Source: Ignavibacteria bacterium RIFOXYC2_FULL_35_21
GTDB lineage: Bacteria; Bacteroidota; Ignavibacteria; Kapaibacteriales; UBA2268
Length of the DNA: 64,000 nucleotides
Assembly (NCBI GenBank): GCA_001804705.1
Contig: MHAY01000064.1
Location: 35,921 to 99,920, forward strand
Reading direction: 5' to 3'
A program made the translations under genes and the position numbers. Below, piece by piece: positions 53,025 to 64,000 of this stretch; the stretch's first letter is position 1; each line of letters opens with the position of its first letter. The notes below the pieces were generated by a model. It made no database searches. It was not told where the DNA came from and saw nothing but the letters and a program-made list of their open reading frames with translations.

Positions 53025-54382
53025 ATTTTTTCCTCAATAAATTCATTTATTGCCAATGACAATCTTTCAACTTGTACCATATTAATATCTTTTAAATTGA
53101 GATTTTTCTTGGAACCTATATTAGGTAAAATTATTTTATTGAATCCAAGCTTTTGTGCCTCGTTGATTCTTTGTTCTAATGCCGGCACCGAACGAACTTC
53201 CCCCGTTAAACCAATCTCTCCTATGAAAACTGTTTTTGTATCAATAGGTTTATCACGGAGGGAGCTAACCAATGCAGCGGAAATTCCCAAATCTGCCGAT
53301 GTATCTTCAAGATACAATCCACCGGCAACATTCACAAAAACATCATGCTGGCTGAATCTTAGGCCAAGCCTTTTCTCAAGTACTGCGAGCAGCATCTGAA
53401 TACGCCTTAAATCATATCCGTTCACAGTTCTTTGTGGCATTCCGTAATATGAGGGTGTGACCAATGCCTGTACTTCGAGAAGTAGTGGGCGTGTCCCTTC
53501 GAGAGCCGCTACGATAGCAATTCCGGAAGCTTCATTATTCCTGTGAGCAAGAAATATTTCAGAAGGATTCTTGACTTCTTTCAAACCTGAGTTATCCATC
53601 TCGAAAATTCCGATTTCATTTGTGGAGCCAAACCTGTTTTTAGCCGCTCTCAAAATCCTGTATGTATAATTCTTTTCACCCTCAAATTGAAGAACAGTAT
53701 CAACCATGTGTTCAAGCAGTTTAGGGCCTGCAATAATACCCTCTTTTGTAACGTGTCCGATAATGAAGATTGATTTGCCTGTTTGCTTTGCTGTCTGCAT
53801 CAGAAGTGATGCACATTCCCTGACCTGAACAACAGAACCCGGAGCAGAATCAATCCTGTCGGAATAAACAGCCTGGATTGAATCAACGACAGCCACATTA
53901 CAATTTTCTGACTTAATAACATAATTTATCTGTTCAATGTTGGTTTCGGCAAGAAGTAATAAGTCATCGGACATATTATCTAAACGCTGTGACCTGTACC
54001 TGATTTGCTCGAGGGATTCCTCACCTGTAACATACAAGGGATTGTAACTTTTCAATCCTCCGCACATTTGGAGCATGAGTGTAGATTTGCCTATTCCAGG
54101 GTCGCCTCCTACGAGCACCAAAGAACCGGGTATAATCCCTCCACCAAGAACCCTGTCTAATTCAGGTATGCCTGATTTGAGCCTGTATTCCTTCTCGGAG
54201 TTTATTGAGCCAAGTTTAACAGTATCTGCTTTTTTTATGGTTGTTCCCTTAATCTTTGATGAGGGTGATTTTATTACTTCCTCGACGAAAGAGCCCCAGG
54301 TTCCGCACTCATTACAGCGTCCAAGCCACTTTGTGCTTTGATTGCCGCAGGATTGGCAGATATATACTATTTTATCTTTCAT
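53021..54382 (-). CDS. radA: DNA repair protein RadA
   Basis: This branch-migration ATPase acts in homologous recombination, extending D-loops and processing repair intermediates. Features: an N-terminal C4 zinc finger (Cys9, Cys12, Cys23, Cys26 in YICQSCGNQSTKWLGRCNEC), Walker A GGDPGIGKST (92-101), the RadA-specific KNRFG motif in RAAKNRFGSTNE, and a C-terminal Lon-like domain (VFVNVAGGLYLEDTSADLGI ... IGEIGLTGEVRSVPALEQRI). The length of 453 aa is standard. The last codons EEKM are followed by a TAG supplied by a P-family repeat. It is downstream of ftsY on the same strand, but a 159-bp AT-rich repeat gap intervenes. Confidence 0.95.
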   Translation of the reverse strand: MKDKIVYICQSCGNQSTKWLGRCNECGTWGSFVEEVIKSPSSKIKGTTIKKADTVKLGSINSEKEYRLKSGIPELDRVLGGGIIPGSLVLVGGDPGIGKSTLMLQMCGGLKSYNPLYVTGEESLEQIRYRSQRLDNMSDDLLLLAETNIEQINYVIKSENCNVAVVDSIQAVYSDRIDSAPGSVVQVRECASLLMQTAKQTGKSIFIIGHVTKEGIIAGPKLLEHMVDTVLQFEGEKNYTYRILRAAKNRFGSTNEIGIFEMDNSGLKEVKNPSEIFLAHRNNEASGIAIVAALEGTRPLLLEVQALVTPSYYGMPQRTVNGYDLRRIQMLLAVLEKRLGLRFSQHDVFVNVAGGLYLEDTSADLGISAALVSSLRDKPIDTKTVFIGEIGLTGEVRSVPALEQRINEAQKLGFNKIILPNIGSKKNLNLKDINMVQVERLSLAINEFIEEKM

Positions 54383-54541
54383 AACAAGCTGAAATACTTT
54401 AATTACTAATTACAAATTACTAATTACTAATGAAAATTATAAATTATAATTGCTGTAATTATTCAAATCTATTATTTGGAAAAAAGGGGAATAAATATTA
54501 ATGAAAAATGAAATTTTTCACCCATAATTTTTCATTATTCA

Positions 54542-55516
54542 TTATTCATTATTGAAAAGTGCTTCGATGAATGCCGTTGGGTCGAATACCTGCAGGCCGT
54601 CAATTTTCTCCCCGACACCAATGTATCGGACAGGCAGTTTTAATTCATTTGCAATTGGGAGAATGACACCACCTTTGGCTGTGCCGTCGAGTTTGGTCAA
54701 AATAATTCCGGTGAGATTAGCAACTTTCATAAATTCTTTTGCCTGTTGAATTGCATTTTGACCTGTAGTTGCATCCAGGATGAGAAAAACTTCATTAGGA
54801 GCATAATCTTTTAGCTTTTTCATTACGCGGTTAATTTTTTCAAGTTCCGCCATCAGATAGCCTTTGTTGTGAAGTCTTCCAGCAGTGTCAATAATCACTA
54901 CATCAATATTTTTTGAAATTGCAGAATTTAATGTGTCGAATGCAACTGCGGCAGGGTCGGCACCGGGTTTCTGCTGGATAATCGAAACTCCTGCACGTTC
55001 AGCCCAGATTTCAAGCTGTTCGTTTGCGGCGGCTCGAAATGTATCGGCGGCACCGATAAGAACAGATTTTCCGGCATTCCGGTAATTATATGCAAGCTTG
55101 CCTATTGTGGTTGTTTTGCCAACGCCGTTAACTCCCACGATAAGAATACAATGAGGCTTACGGGTTTCATCTATTGAATATGTTGAATCATTATTTGCGG
55201 ATGATGATTCAAGTAAAATTTTGTGAAGTTCTTCCTTCAATATCGAATATACATCAGATGCATTTTCATGTCCTTCTTTTTTAACCCGTAATTTTATAGA
55301 AGATATAATCTGGTCGGTAGTAGAAACACCTATATCAGATGAAATTAAAATATCCTCTATGTCATTTAAAAGAGAATCGTCAATTTTTCTGCCGATGCCG
55401 AGTACACCCTGAATACGGTCAACAAATGAAGTCCTGGTTTTTGACAAACCATCTTTTAGTTTATCGAATCCAAGTGCCGAAGTTACTTTATCTTTGAATT
55501 TATCGAAAAAACCCAT
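54542..55516 (-). CDS. ftsY: Signal recognition particle receptor FtsY
   Basis: This SRP-receptor GTPase docks ribosome-SRP complexes at the inner membrane for cotranslational insertion. It has a short amphipathic N-terminus ([17 protein letters not shown]) instead of the long acidic A domain, then the NG domain: GVNGVGKTT (128-136), [42 protein letters not shown] and [14 protein letters not shown]. The length is 324 aa. The C-terminus FNNE and its stop lie at the edge of an ATTCATTATT simple-repeat run. The start is ATG 55516. It diverges from the AddA-like helicase gene. Confidence 0.94.
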   Translation of the reverse strand: MGFFDKFKDKVTSALGFDKLKDGLSKTRTSFVDRIQGVLGIGRKIDDSLLNDIEDILISSDIGVSTTDQIISSIKLRVKKEGHENASDVYSILKEELHKILLESSSANNDSTYSIDETRKPHCILIVGVNGVGKTTTIGKLAYNYRNAGKSVLIGAADTFRAAANEQLEIWAERAGVSIIQQKPGADPAAVAFDTLNSAISKNIDVVIIDTAGRLHNKGYLMAELEKINRVMKKLKDYAPNEVFLILDATTGQNAIQQAKEFMKVANLTGIILTKLDGTAKGGVILPIANELKLPVRYIGVGEKIDGLQVFDPTAFIEALFNNE

Positions 55517-55519
55517 ACT

Positions 55520-55573
55520 AAATTAATTACGAATTATGAATTACGGCCCTTCGACTAAGCTCAGGGTGACAAT
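55520..55573. repeat. AATTACGAATTATG run plus TTCGACTAAGCTCAG repeat
   Basis: AATTAATTACGAATTATGAA leads into CCCTTCGACTAAGCTCAGGG and TGACA. The first part recurs just before the IS-like end at 63863; the second recurs in altered form at 7888. They occupy the ftsY/helicase promoter gap. Confidence 0.55.
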
Positions 55574-55723
55574 GTTAGTATTTTTAATTCTGAATTATGA
55601 ATGCTGAATTAAATGAACTACTATACATTACAAAAATACTTAAAATATTATTATAGGAAGGAAATGAGTTGAGATTAAGAAATTTGAAATTACTATATTT
55701 GACTTTCAATTTTTATTAAACAA

Positions 55724-58700
55724 ATGAAAAAAGAGTTAACACCGGAACAACAGGAAGCATTGAGGTTTGACAGGCATATTGCATTAACAGCAAATGCAGG
55801 CTCAGGTAAGACGAGTGTTTTACAGCAAAGGTATGTAAATATTCTGATGGACGATGAAAATGCTCCCGAACCGAGAAATGTTGTCGCCATAACATTTACG
55901 AGAGAAGCCGCGGCTGAAATATTAGCAAAGGTTTCAAAAAACGTTGAAGAAAGAATCGAAAAAGAACCACATCTTAAACAAAAAATGAAACTTGCCGGGA
56001 TAAGAGACAAACTGAACAATGCTCCAATATCAACTATACATTCTTTTTGCTCTTTACTACTGAGGAAGTTTCCAATCGAGACGAATTTACCTCCGAATTT
56101 TGGTGAGCTGACTAATATTGAAAAAAAGGAGATTTATTCTAATTCAATCGTTCAGGCAATGGAGGAATGGCTTGAAGAAGGTAATATGGAGAAGAGAGAC
56201 TCTATCAGAAAATTAATCTTTACACTCGGAAGAAAAAATGTTGAAGAAGGAATTAAATATTTACTTGACAAAAGAGAAAGATTTGATTGGCTGAAAAGAT
56301 TTTATGAGCAAAATAATGATGTTGATTTTATTCAGGCCAGGGATAATATAATTATAAAAATATTAGCCGAAAATTGTATCATTATATTTGAAAAGATTGT
56401 AGAATTATTTGATATACTTTATCGCAAAGAATCAAATAAATTTATTAATCTGTTACAAATCAGAAATGAATTAAAGGATATTATATTAAATCTTAGAAAA
56501 GTACAAACAATTCACGAATCTTCGCCGGAGCGGGATAATACTGAAAAAATAATCAACAAAATAAATAATGCGATTGATTCCATTCGTACTGAGAAAATAA
56601 TTACCAAAGAGTTTAACTTAGATAAAAATACGACAAAAAAATTTGTAGAGAATGATGAAATGCTCTATTTCAATACATTCACAAATGAACTTCATGATAT
56701 TGTTAACATCTGCGATTCATATAATTACAGCGAGTCGGACAAAGAACTTTTCAATTTTGCAAGACTGTTTGTGGCAATTACTTCCGATGTTATCGAAATA
56801 ATAAATGATGAAAAAGAAGTTTTATCAGGTATTGACTTCGATGACCAGTTAATCAAGACTTCCGAACTATTAAATAACGAAGAAGTTGTCAGAAAAATCA
56901 GAAGAAAAATTAAATATTTAATGATTGACGAGTTTCAGGATACTAATGAACTTCAATATGACATCGTTAAAAAACTGATACCGGAACTCACAGGAAAGAA
57001 AGCAAACGGAAAACTAAATTTCTATGTAGTCGGAGATGAAAAGCAGAGTATATATGGTTTCAGAAATGCGGACGTAAGAGTATTTGAAAAAGCAAAAAAA
57101 GATATTGCTGAAACGAATAGAAGAGAACATGAAGATTTAGTAATCCCCCTTAATCCCCCTTTAGTAAAGGGGGAAAAAAATAATTATGGTAATCTGAATC
57201 TTACAGTTACATTCAGGCTGGCACCTGTACCTGCAGCATTTGTTAATAAGGTGTGTGGCAAATTATTTGAAAAAGTTGAATCGGAATATGATGTCATCTA
57301 TTCTCCACTTGTTTCCTGGAAAGAGATATCAGATATTATCGAAAAAGAAAATATTAATGATGAAATTGAATTGACAGATAAAAATTTTGGTAATCTTACT
57401 TTTTTAATCACTGATTATAAGAATGCCGATAAAGAGAATGAAGTTATAAGTGAAGCTAAAAGCTTAGCATTATATATAAAGAATCTTGTGAATGAACGAG
57501 GAAAGGAATGGAGTGATTTTGGAATTCTCGGAAGGTCGAGAAAAGGATTTGACGAATTAATTACAGCTTTGCAGGAACAAAACATACCCTATATTTTACA
57601 CTCGGGAAAAGGATTCTATAAATCACAGGAGGTCGTTGATATATGTTCTGTACTAAGCTTTTTGCACAATCATAATGACAACAAAGCATTGGCAGCTTCA
57701 TTGAGGTCGCCTTATTTCAAAATATCAGATGCAATACTGTTCATGGTGAGTGAATTAAAAAACGGAAATTCACTATGGAGTAAATTCAAAAGGTATTGTT
57801 TGTTAACAGAGGAGAAATCTCAAAACAACGAAAGCATCAGTAAGGATGAACAAAATTGTCTGAGAGCATTGAAAATTCTATCTGAGCTTACCTATCGCGC
57901 GGTAAGAATTTCCATACCTCAGTTAATACATAAAATAATTGATTTATGCAGTTGGAATTCAGCCATATCAGGCTTGCCTGCAGAAAACCAGATGAGGGCA
58001 AATATTAATAAATTGATACAGATCGCCAGGGATTTCGAAAAAAGAGGTTTTAAAAATTTATTCGATTTTGTCGAACAAGTCAAAGGAACAATTTCAGCAG
58101 ATTTAACCGAAAGCGAAGCTGTGTTTTTGTCTGATGAAAATGCTGTGAATATAATGACAATTCACGCATCAAAAGGTTTGGAGTTCGATACGGTTTGTTT
58201 GTATGGTTCCCATGTATCAAACTCAACGACAAATCAATTTCAAATTTCCGATGATTTAGGTTTAACATTCAAAATGAAGGCTAAGGATGAGACTTCGGAC
58301 ATTAATAAGGATATAATTACGCCTGCTTATTTATTAGCAATTTATAATCAAAATAATGCTGAATGGGCAGAATCTAAAAGGCTTTTATATGTTGCAATGA
58401 CAAGGGGTGAAACTAATATTATCATAAGCGGCTCGATAAACAAAAAAGGGCAAAAGGGATTTAATAAAAGCTTTCTCAATATGATTTTAAACACAATTGA
58501 TGAAGGTTTTACTTTAAGCAGGGATTTACAGGAAATGAGCATTAATGATACGTTGAAATGTTATCATAACAATCAATTTTATAATCTCAAAATTAAATAC
58601 ACTGTAAAATTCTTATTTAATTACTCAGAAATAACTGACATTGAAATAAAAGATAAAATAAATCAAAAGCCTGAACCGAGGATACTTCTCGAAGAAGTAA

Positions 58701-59530
58701 AATCAAATGTTGATAATGAAGTTTTCTCGGCTACAAAGCTGATGACATATCAAAATAATTCCGAAGAATATGCAAGAAGATATTTGTTTGGTTTACCTTC
58801 TGACGATGATATAAATTTAGAATCAGTAAAATTGATTGATAATGCCCAAGAAGATGATATAGTAGGAAGTCTTGCCGGAACACTAATTCATTCAGTACTC
58901 GAAAGAATCAAGGATTGGTTGAAAAGCGATGCTGATGTTGACGAGAATTTATTAAAAGACATAATTGATAATGTTATCGGAAATTCAAATAAGAAAATCA
59001 CAAATAAATTAAGAGAAAGAATTTTCAATGAATGTAGATGTGTAGCGAATACATCGCTAATAAAATTTTATGCAACGTACATTAAGGAATCAATTCCTGA
59101 GCAGACTCTGCAAATGGTTTACAAAAACGATATGCTTCTTATTAAAACTGATTTGTTAATTAAAAATGCGGGCGGTGAATGGGAAGTTTGGGACTGGAAA
59201 ACAAATAGAGCGGGTACCAAAGAAACAAAGGACGCTTTAATAAAAAACTATGAATTGCAGATGAAAATCTATATTTACTTCCTTATGAAATTGTATCCTG
59301 AGCAAAAGAATTTCAAAGCGAGATTGTTGTTTACAAGATTAGCAACGGATTCAAAAATCCCCCTTAATCCCCCTTTGAAAAAGGGGGAAAATATTAAACT
59401 GTCATCTTCTGAAAAGGGGGAAACAAATGAAAATTGGTTTTATACCTACAATTGGACAATTTATGATTTAGATAAAATTGAAAGTGAAATAAATAAAATT
59501 GTCGATGAAATAAGAGTTGAACAAATTTAA
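55724..59530 (+). CDS. AddA/UvrD-type helicase-nuclease
   Basis: This 1268-aa superfamily 1A helicase has a C-terminal RecB-type nuclease, the layout of AddA in double-strand-break processing. Motifs: Walker A TANAGSGKT (22-30), Walker B LMIDEFQDTN (about 399), motif III YVVGDEKQSIYGFRNADVRVF (about 430-450), motif IV-like LTVTFRLAP, VNIMTIHASKGLEFDTV (motif V) and RLLYVAMTRGETNIII (motif VI, about 887). The nuclease signature is GGEWEVWDWKTNR (about 1150-1162). No addB-like gene is adjacent. Two C-family repeats are translated in frame: VIPLNPPLVKGEKNN (about 473-487, between motifs III and IV) and KIPLNPPLKKGENIK (about 1211-1225, in the nuclease domain beyond the catalytic Lys). The frame stays open through both, so the gene seems functional. 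Confidence 0.86.
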   Translation: MKKELTPEQQEALRFDRHIALTANAGSGKTSVLQQRYVNILMDDENAPEPRNVVAITFTREAAAEILAKVSKNVEERIEKEPHLKQKMKLAGIRDKLNNAPISTIHSFCSLLLRKFPIETNLPPNFGELTNIEKKEIYSNSIVQAMEEWLEEGNMEKRDSIRKLIFTLGRKNVEEGIKYLLDKRERFDWLKRFYEQNNDVDFIQARDNIIIKILAENCIIIFEKIVELFDILYRKESNKFINLLQIRNELKDIILNLRKVQTIHESSPERDNTEKIINKINNAIDSIRTEKIITKEFNLDKNTTKKFVENDEMLYFNTFTNELHDIVNICDSYNYSESDKELFNFARLFVAITSDVIEIINDEKEVLSGIDFDDQLIKTSELLNNEEVVRKIRRKIKYLMIDEFQDTNELQYDIVKKLIPELTGKKANGKLNFYVVGDEKQSIYGFRNADVRVFEKAKKDIAETNRREHEDLVIPLNPPLVKGEKNNYGNLNLTVTFRLAPVPAAFVNKVCGKLFEKVESEYDVIYSPLVSWKEISDIIEKENINDEIELTDKNFGNLTFLITDYKNADKENEVISEAKSLALYIKNLVNERGKEWSDFGILGRSRKGFDELITALQEQNIPYILHSGKGFYKSQEVVDICSVLSFLHNHNDNKALAASLRSPYFKISDAILFMVSELKNGNSLWSKFKRYCLLTEEKSQNNESISKDEQNCLRALKILSELTYRAVRISIPQLIHKIIDLCSWNSAISGLPAENQMRANINKLIQIARDFEKRGFKNLFDFVEQVKGTISADLTESEAVFLSDENAVNIMTIHASKGLEFDTVCLYGSHVSNSTTNQFQISDDLGLTFKMKAKDETSDINKDIITPAYLLAIYNQNNAEWAESKRLLYVAMTRGETNIIISGSINKKGQKGFNKSFLNMILNTIDEGFTLSRDLQEMSINDTLKCYHNNQFYNLKIKYTVKFLFNYSEITDIEIKDKINQKPEPRILLEEVKSNVDNEVFSATKLMTYQNNSEEYARRYLFGLPSDDDINLESVKLIDNAQEDDIVGSLAGTLIHSVLERIKDWLKSDADVDENLLKDIIDNVIGNSNKKITNKLRERIFNECRCVANTSLIKFYATYIKESIPEQTLQMVYKNDMLLIKTDLLIKNAGGEWEVWDWKTNRAGTKETKDALIKNYELQMKIYIYFLMKLYPEQKNFKARLLFTRLATDSKIPLNPPLKKGENIKLSSSEKGETNENWFYTYNWTIYDLDKIESEINKIVDEIRVEQI
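57142..57175 (+). repeat. C-family repeat read in frame in the helicase gene, copy 1
   Basis: AATCCCCCTTAATCCCCCTT followed by TAGTAAAGGGGG. The translated product contains IPLNPPLVKGE. It lies in the loop between helicase motifs III and IV, where length variation is tolerated. Confidence 0.78.
59357..59390 (+). repeat. C-family repeat read in frame in the helicase gene, copy 2
   Basis: AATCCCCCTTAATCCCCCTT followed by TGAAAAAGGGGG. A further GAAAAGGGGGAAA at 59411 looks like an extra 3' end of the same unit. The translation contains IPLNPPLKKGE, and both copies use the same frame. Confidence 0.78.
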
Positions 59531-59850
59531 TTTTTTGAGTTGTTATTGCCATTGCTTTCAACAGATTTAATTTCTATATTTTTAATTAAATCTCTCATTT
59601 TTGCATACCTGTATGTACCAAGTAGCATTGTAACAAATGCTGCCGGTAAAAAGAACCAGCCGATGATTTCGATCCATAAAACATCAAAAAACCTGATAAA
59701 AGTCAAGCCTGCTATCAATATGGTAATAGCTGTTCTCTGATATGAAAGATATGTTCTTTCATTTGCAAGAATAGAACGTGCAGCAGCAAGCTGGTCACCT
59801 AAAGACAAATCTTTTTCAATGAATTTACGATATAAATTCTTAGTTAACAT
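59527..59850 (-). CDS. DUF202 family small membrane protein
   Basis: This 107-aa protein shows the DUF202 signature LANERTYLSYQRTAI at residues 29-43, followed by two membrane helices (ITILIAGLTFIRFFDVLW and IIGWFFLPAAFVTMLLGTY). The family is found as small inner-membrane proteins and as part of eukaryotic VTC subunits; its bacterial function is not established. Its stop codon overlaps that of the converging helicase gene by 3 bases within TTTAA. The ATG at 59850 is followed by a Lys-rich N-terminus. Confidence 0.82.
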   Translation of the reverse strand: MLTKNLYRKFIEKDLSLGDQLAAARSILANERTYLSYQRTAITILIAGLTFIRFFDVLWIEIIGWFFLPAAFVTMLLGTYRYAKMRDLIKNIEIKSVESNGNNNSKN

Positions 59851-59922
59851 AAATAATTAATCGAAACATTTATTAAAAAATTAGATATTGAGAAACTTGT
59901 TCATGTAATATTTTAATTACTT

Positions 59923-60621
59923 TTATATATTTAAGATATGTCCATTATCACTTAGCCATTTTCTTGCAATCAGGAAGTCAGGATAAATGGATTTAACAAT
60001 ACTCCAGAAACGAGGAGAATGATTGAGTTCTTTCAAGTGTGCTAATTCGTGAACGACAACATAATCAACAACATAAGGCGGAGCAAGAATAAGCCGCCAT
60101 GTAAAATTGATAGTGCCTTTCAAACCGCAAGAGCCCCAGCGGCTTTGTGCATTATTGATTCTGATATTTCTATAACGAATACTCATTAGGTTCGAATAAT
60201 AATCAATTCTTTGAGTTATATATTTCAAAGCAATTCTTTTGTACCATTTGATAAAAATATTTTTGGCTCCAAGCTGGCATTTTGAATGAAGTATGAAATT
60301 CCCTTTGCTAAATCGTAAGGCATACGAAGTTTCATCGGTGATTACCAAAGGATAAAGTTTTCCTAAATATAAAAACATCTCACCTTCGACAAAACGCTTA
60401 GCCCTGGCTTGTCGTGCTTTCAGAGAGGCTTCTCTCTGCTTCTCGTCAATCCAGTCTCTTTTACTTTTTACGAAATCAAATATTTCCCTTTTTGAAACTC
60501 TTTTGGGGACCCTAACGGTAACCGATGCATCATTCTCGATGACTATAACCATCGTCTTGCGATTAGTTCTAATCAACCTTGTGATACTTTTTTCTACCTG
60601 TCTGTAGTCGGCTTGTTTCAT
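59923..60621 (-). CDS. YgjP-like zinc metallopeptidase-fold protein (DUF45)
   Basis: This 232-aa protein has a HExxH zinc motif in VVHELAHLKELNHSPRFW (His191, Glu192, His195, with a third ligand His201), and the conserved INNAQSRWGSCGLKGTINFTWRLILAP segment about 25 residues earlier. These define the YgjP/M48-related (DUF45) family. Members are often annotated as metal-dependent hydrolases or SprT-like proteases; the physiological substrate is unknown. No signal peptide is present, so it is cytoplasmic. The gene diverges from secA, 96 bp away. Confidence 0.88.
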   Translation of the reverse strand: MKQADYRQVEKSITRLIRTNRKTMVIVIENDASVTVRVPKRVSKREIFDFVKSKRDWIDEKQREASLKARQARAKRFVEGEMFLYLGKLYPLVITDETSYALRFSKGNFILHSKCQLGAKNIFIKWYKRIALKYITQRIDYYSNLMSIRYRNIRINNAQSRWGSCGLKGTINFTWRLILAPPYVVDYVVVHELAHLKELNHSPRFWSIVKSIYPDFLIARKWLSDNGHILNI

Positions 60622-60717
60622 ATTTTTTTAAACAAAGAAAATATTGTCTAAATACATAATAAAGATTTACGTCATCATTAAATTAAATTATTCATTAAAA
60701 TAAAACATATTGTAATA

Positions 60718-63861
<3,144 letters not shown>

Positions 63862-63862
63862 A

Positions 63863-63898
63863 TCAATTACGAATTATGAATTACGAATTACGAATTGA
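63863..63898 (+). repeat. AATTACGAATT simple-repeat run before an IS-like end
   Basis: CAATTACGAATTATGAATTA and CGAATTACGAATTG form an imperfect 7-8-bp tandem directly after the secA stop codon. A copy of the first 16 bases is in the ftsY promoter region (55524). Confidence 0.55.
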
Positions 63899-63909
63899 GG
63901 TTTTATATT

Positions 63910-64000
63910 TGTGCTGTCCTAAATAGCGTTGACTTTTGAATCAACAAAAAGGAGGAAAAACTATGGACAGCAGTAAGAAAAAGAGTAAACACCTATATTA
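63910..64000 (+). mobile_element. Probable left end of an IS3-like insertion sequence (partial)
   Basis: TGTGCTGTCCTAAATAGCGT followed by TGAC has the shape of the left terminal repeat of IS3-family, IS150-subgroup elements (TG..CTG..C........GTTG(G)AC). It is followed after about 30 bp by a ribosome site and a basic reading frame, as in orfA of such elements. Only the first 91 bp are in the window, so the right end and any target duplication cannot be checked. Family assignment rests on remembered similarity of the terminus. Confidence 0.45.
63963..64000 (+). CDS. Start of a reading frame, probably transposase orfA (partial)
   Basis: The ATG at 63963 is preceded by AAAAAGGAGGAAAAA, a very strong ribosome site. 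The visible product is MDSSKKKSKHLY, basic as the N-terminus of a DNA-binding OrfA would be. It runs off the window end. The call as a transposase follows from the IS-like terminus upstream and is not proven by the 12 residues themselves. Confidence 0.5.
   Translation, partial: MDSSKKKSKHLY

Overview
This is an AT-rich chromosomal stretch of a Gram-negative bacterium from the Bacteroidota/Chlorobiota side of the tree. The inference rests on several secreted proteins ending in a type IX secretion (Por) sorting domain, a SusC-like TonB receptor with an N-terminal carboxypeptidase-like domain, NamZ (DUF1343), a long SecA with a C-terminal zinc tail, and frequent TTG starts. Ignavibacteria/Kapabacteria-like lineages fit, but the sequence alone does not fix the genus. 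No rRNA, tRNA, CRISPR array or prophage was seen. The window opens inside a CPBP-protease gene and closes at what looks like the left end of an IS3-like element.

Layout. 1-5.9 kb: CPBP protease tail, a TPR protein, NamZ, NrnA, a PASTA protein and a small outer-membrane barrel. 5.9-12 kb: a peptide-scavenging group (CocE-like T9SS hydrolase, secreted S9 prolyl-oligopeptidase, POT-type transporter). 12-22 kb: four envelope genes on one strand (a 1.09-kaa FG-GAP/ASPIC protein, two paralogous beta-propellers with T9SS tails, a TonB receptor). 22-27.6 kb: htpG, queA and an orphan methylmalonyl-CoA mutase small subunit. 27.6-29.5 kb: a repeat-rich zone holding a PIN-domain gene pair. 29.5-41 kb: purM, a 1438-aa double 2-hydroxyacyl-CoA dehydratase activase fusion, a glycosyltransferase, a GH113-like lipoprotein, a DUF2279-like protein, a RodZ-like protein, kdsD and a HIT protein. 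41-50 kb: a 1641-aa T9SS protein with a terminator, a large Rossmann-fold protein and a processive-type glycosyltransferase. 50-64 kb: a TPR protein, DUF2459, obg, radA, ftsY, an AddA/UvrD-like helicase-nuclease, DUF202, a YgjP-like metalloprotease and secA.

The most unusual property is not a single gene but a dense set of short dispersed repeats with hairpin potential. I can separate at least six families: (P) palindromes with GTAGGGACA/TGTCCCTAC arms; (C) CCCCCTTAATCCCCCTTT...GGGGG; (H) a roughly 70-bp element with two ATCNCGTAGNGAT hairpins that covary between copies; (T) a 71-bp TGTCATTCC...GGAATGACA double hairpin; (I) a 132-bp inverted-repeat element ending in GAATAGCCACTAT; (N) TTGTCTGAACTGTGATTT. 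They fill most intergenic gaps and also enter genes. They encode N-terminal residues of namZ, of a propeller gene and of mutA; they form the stop-codon region of radA and mutA; and they are read in frame twice inside the AddA-like helicase. All repeat calls come from reading the sequence by eye. Function and spread outside this window were not tested.
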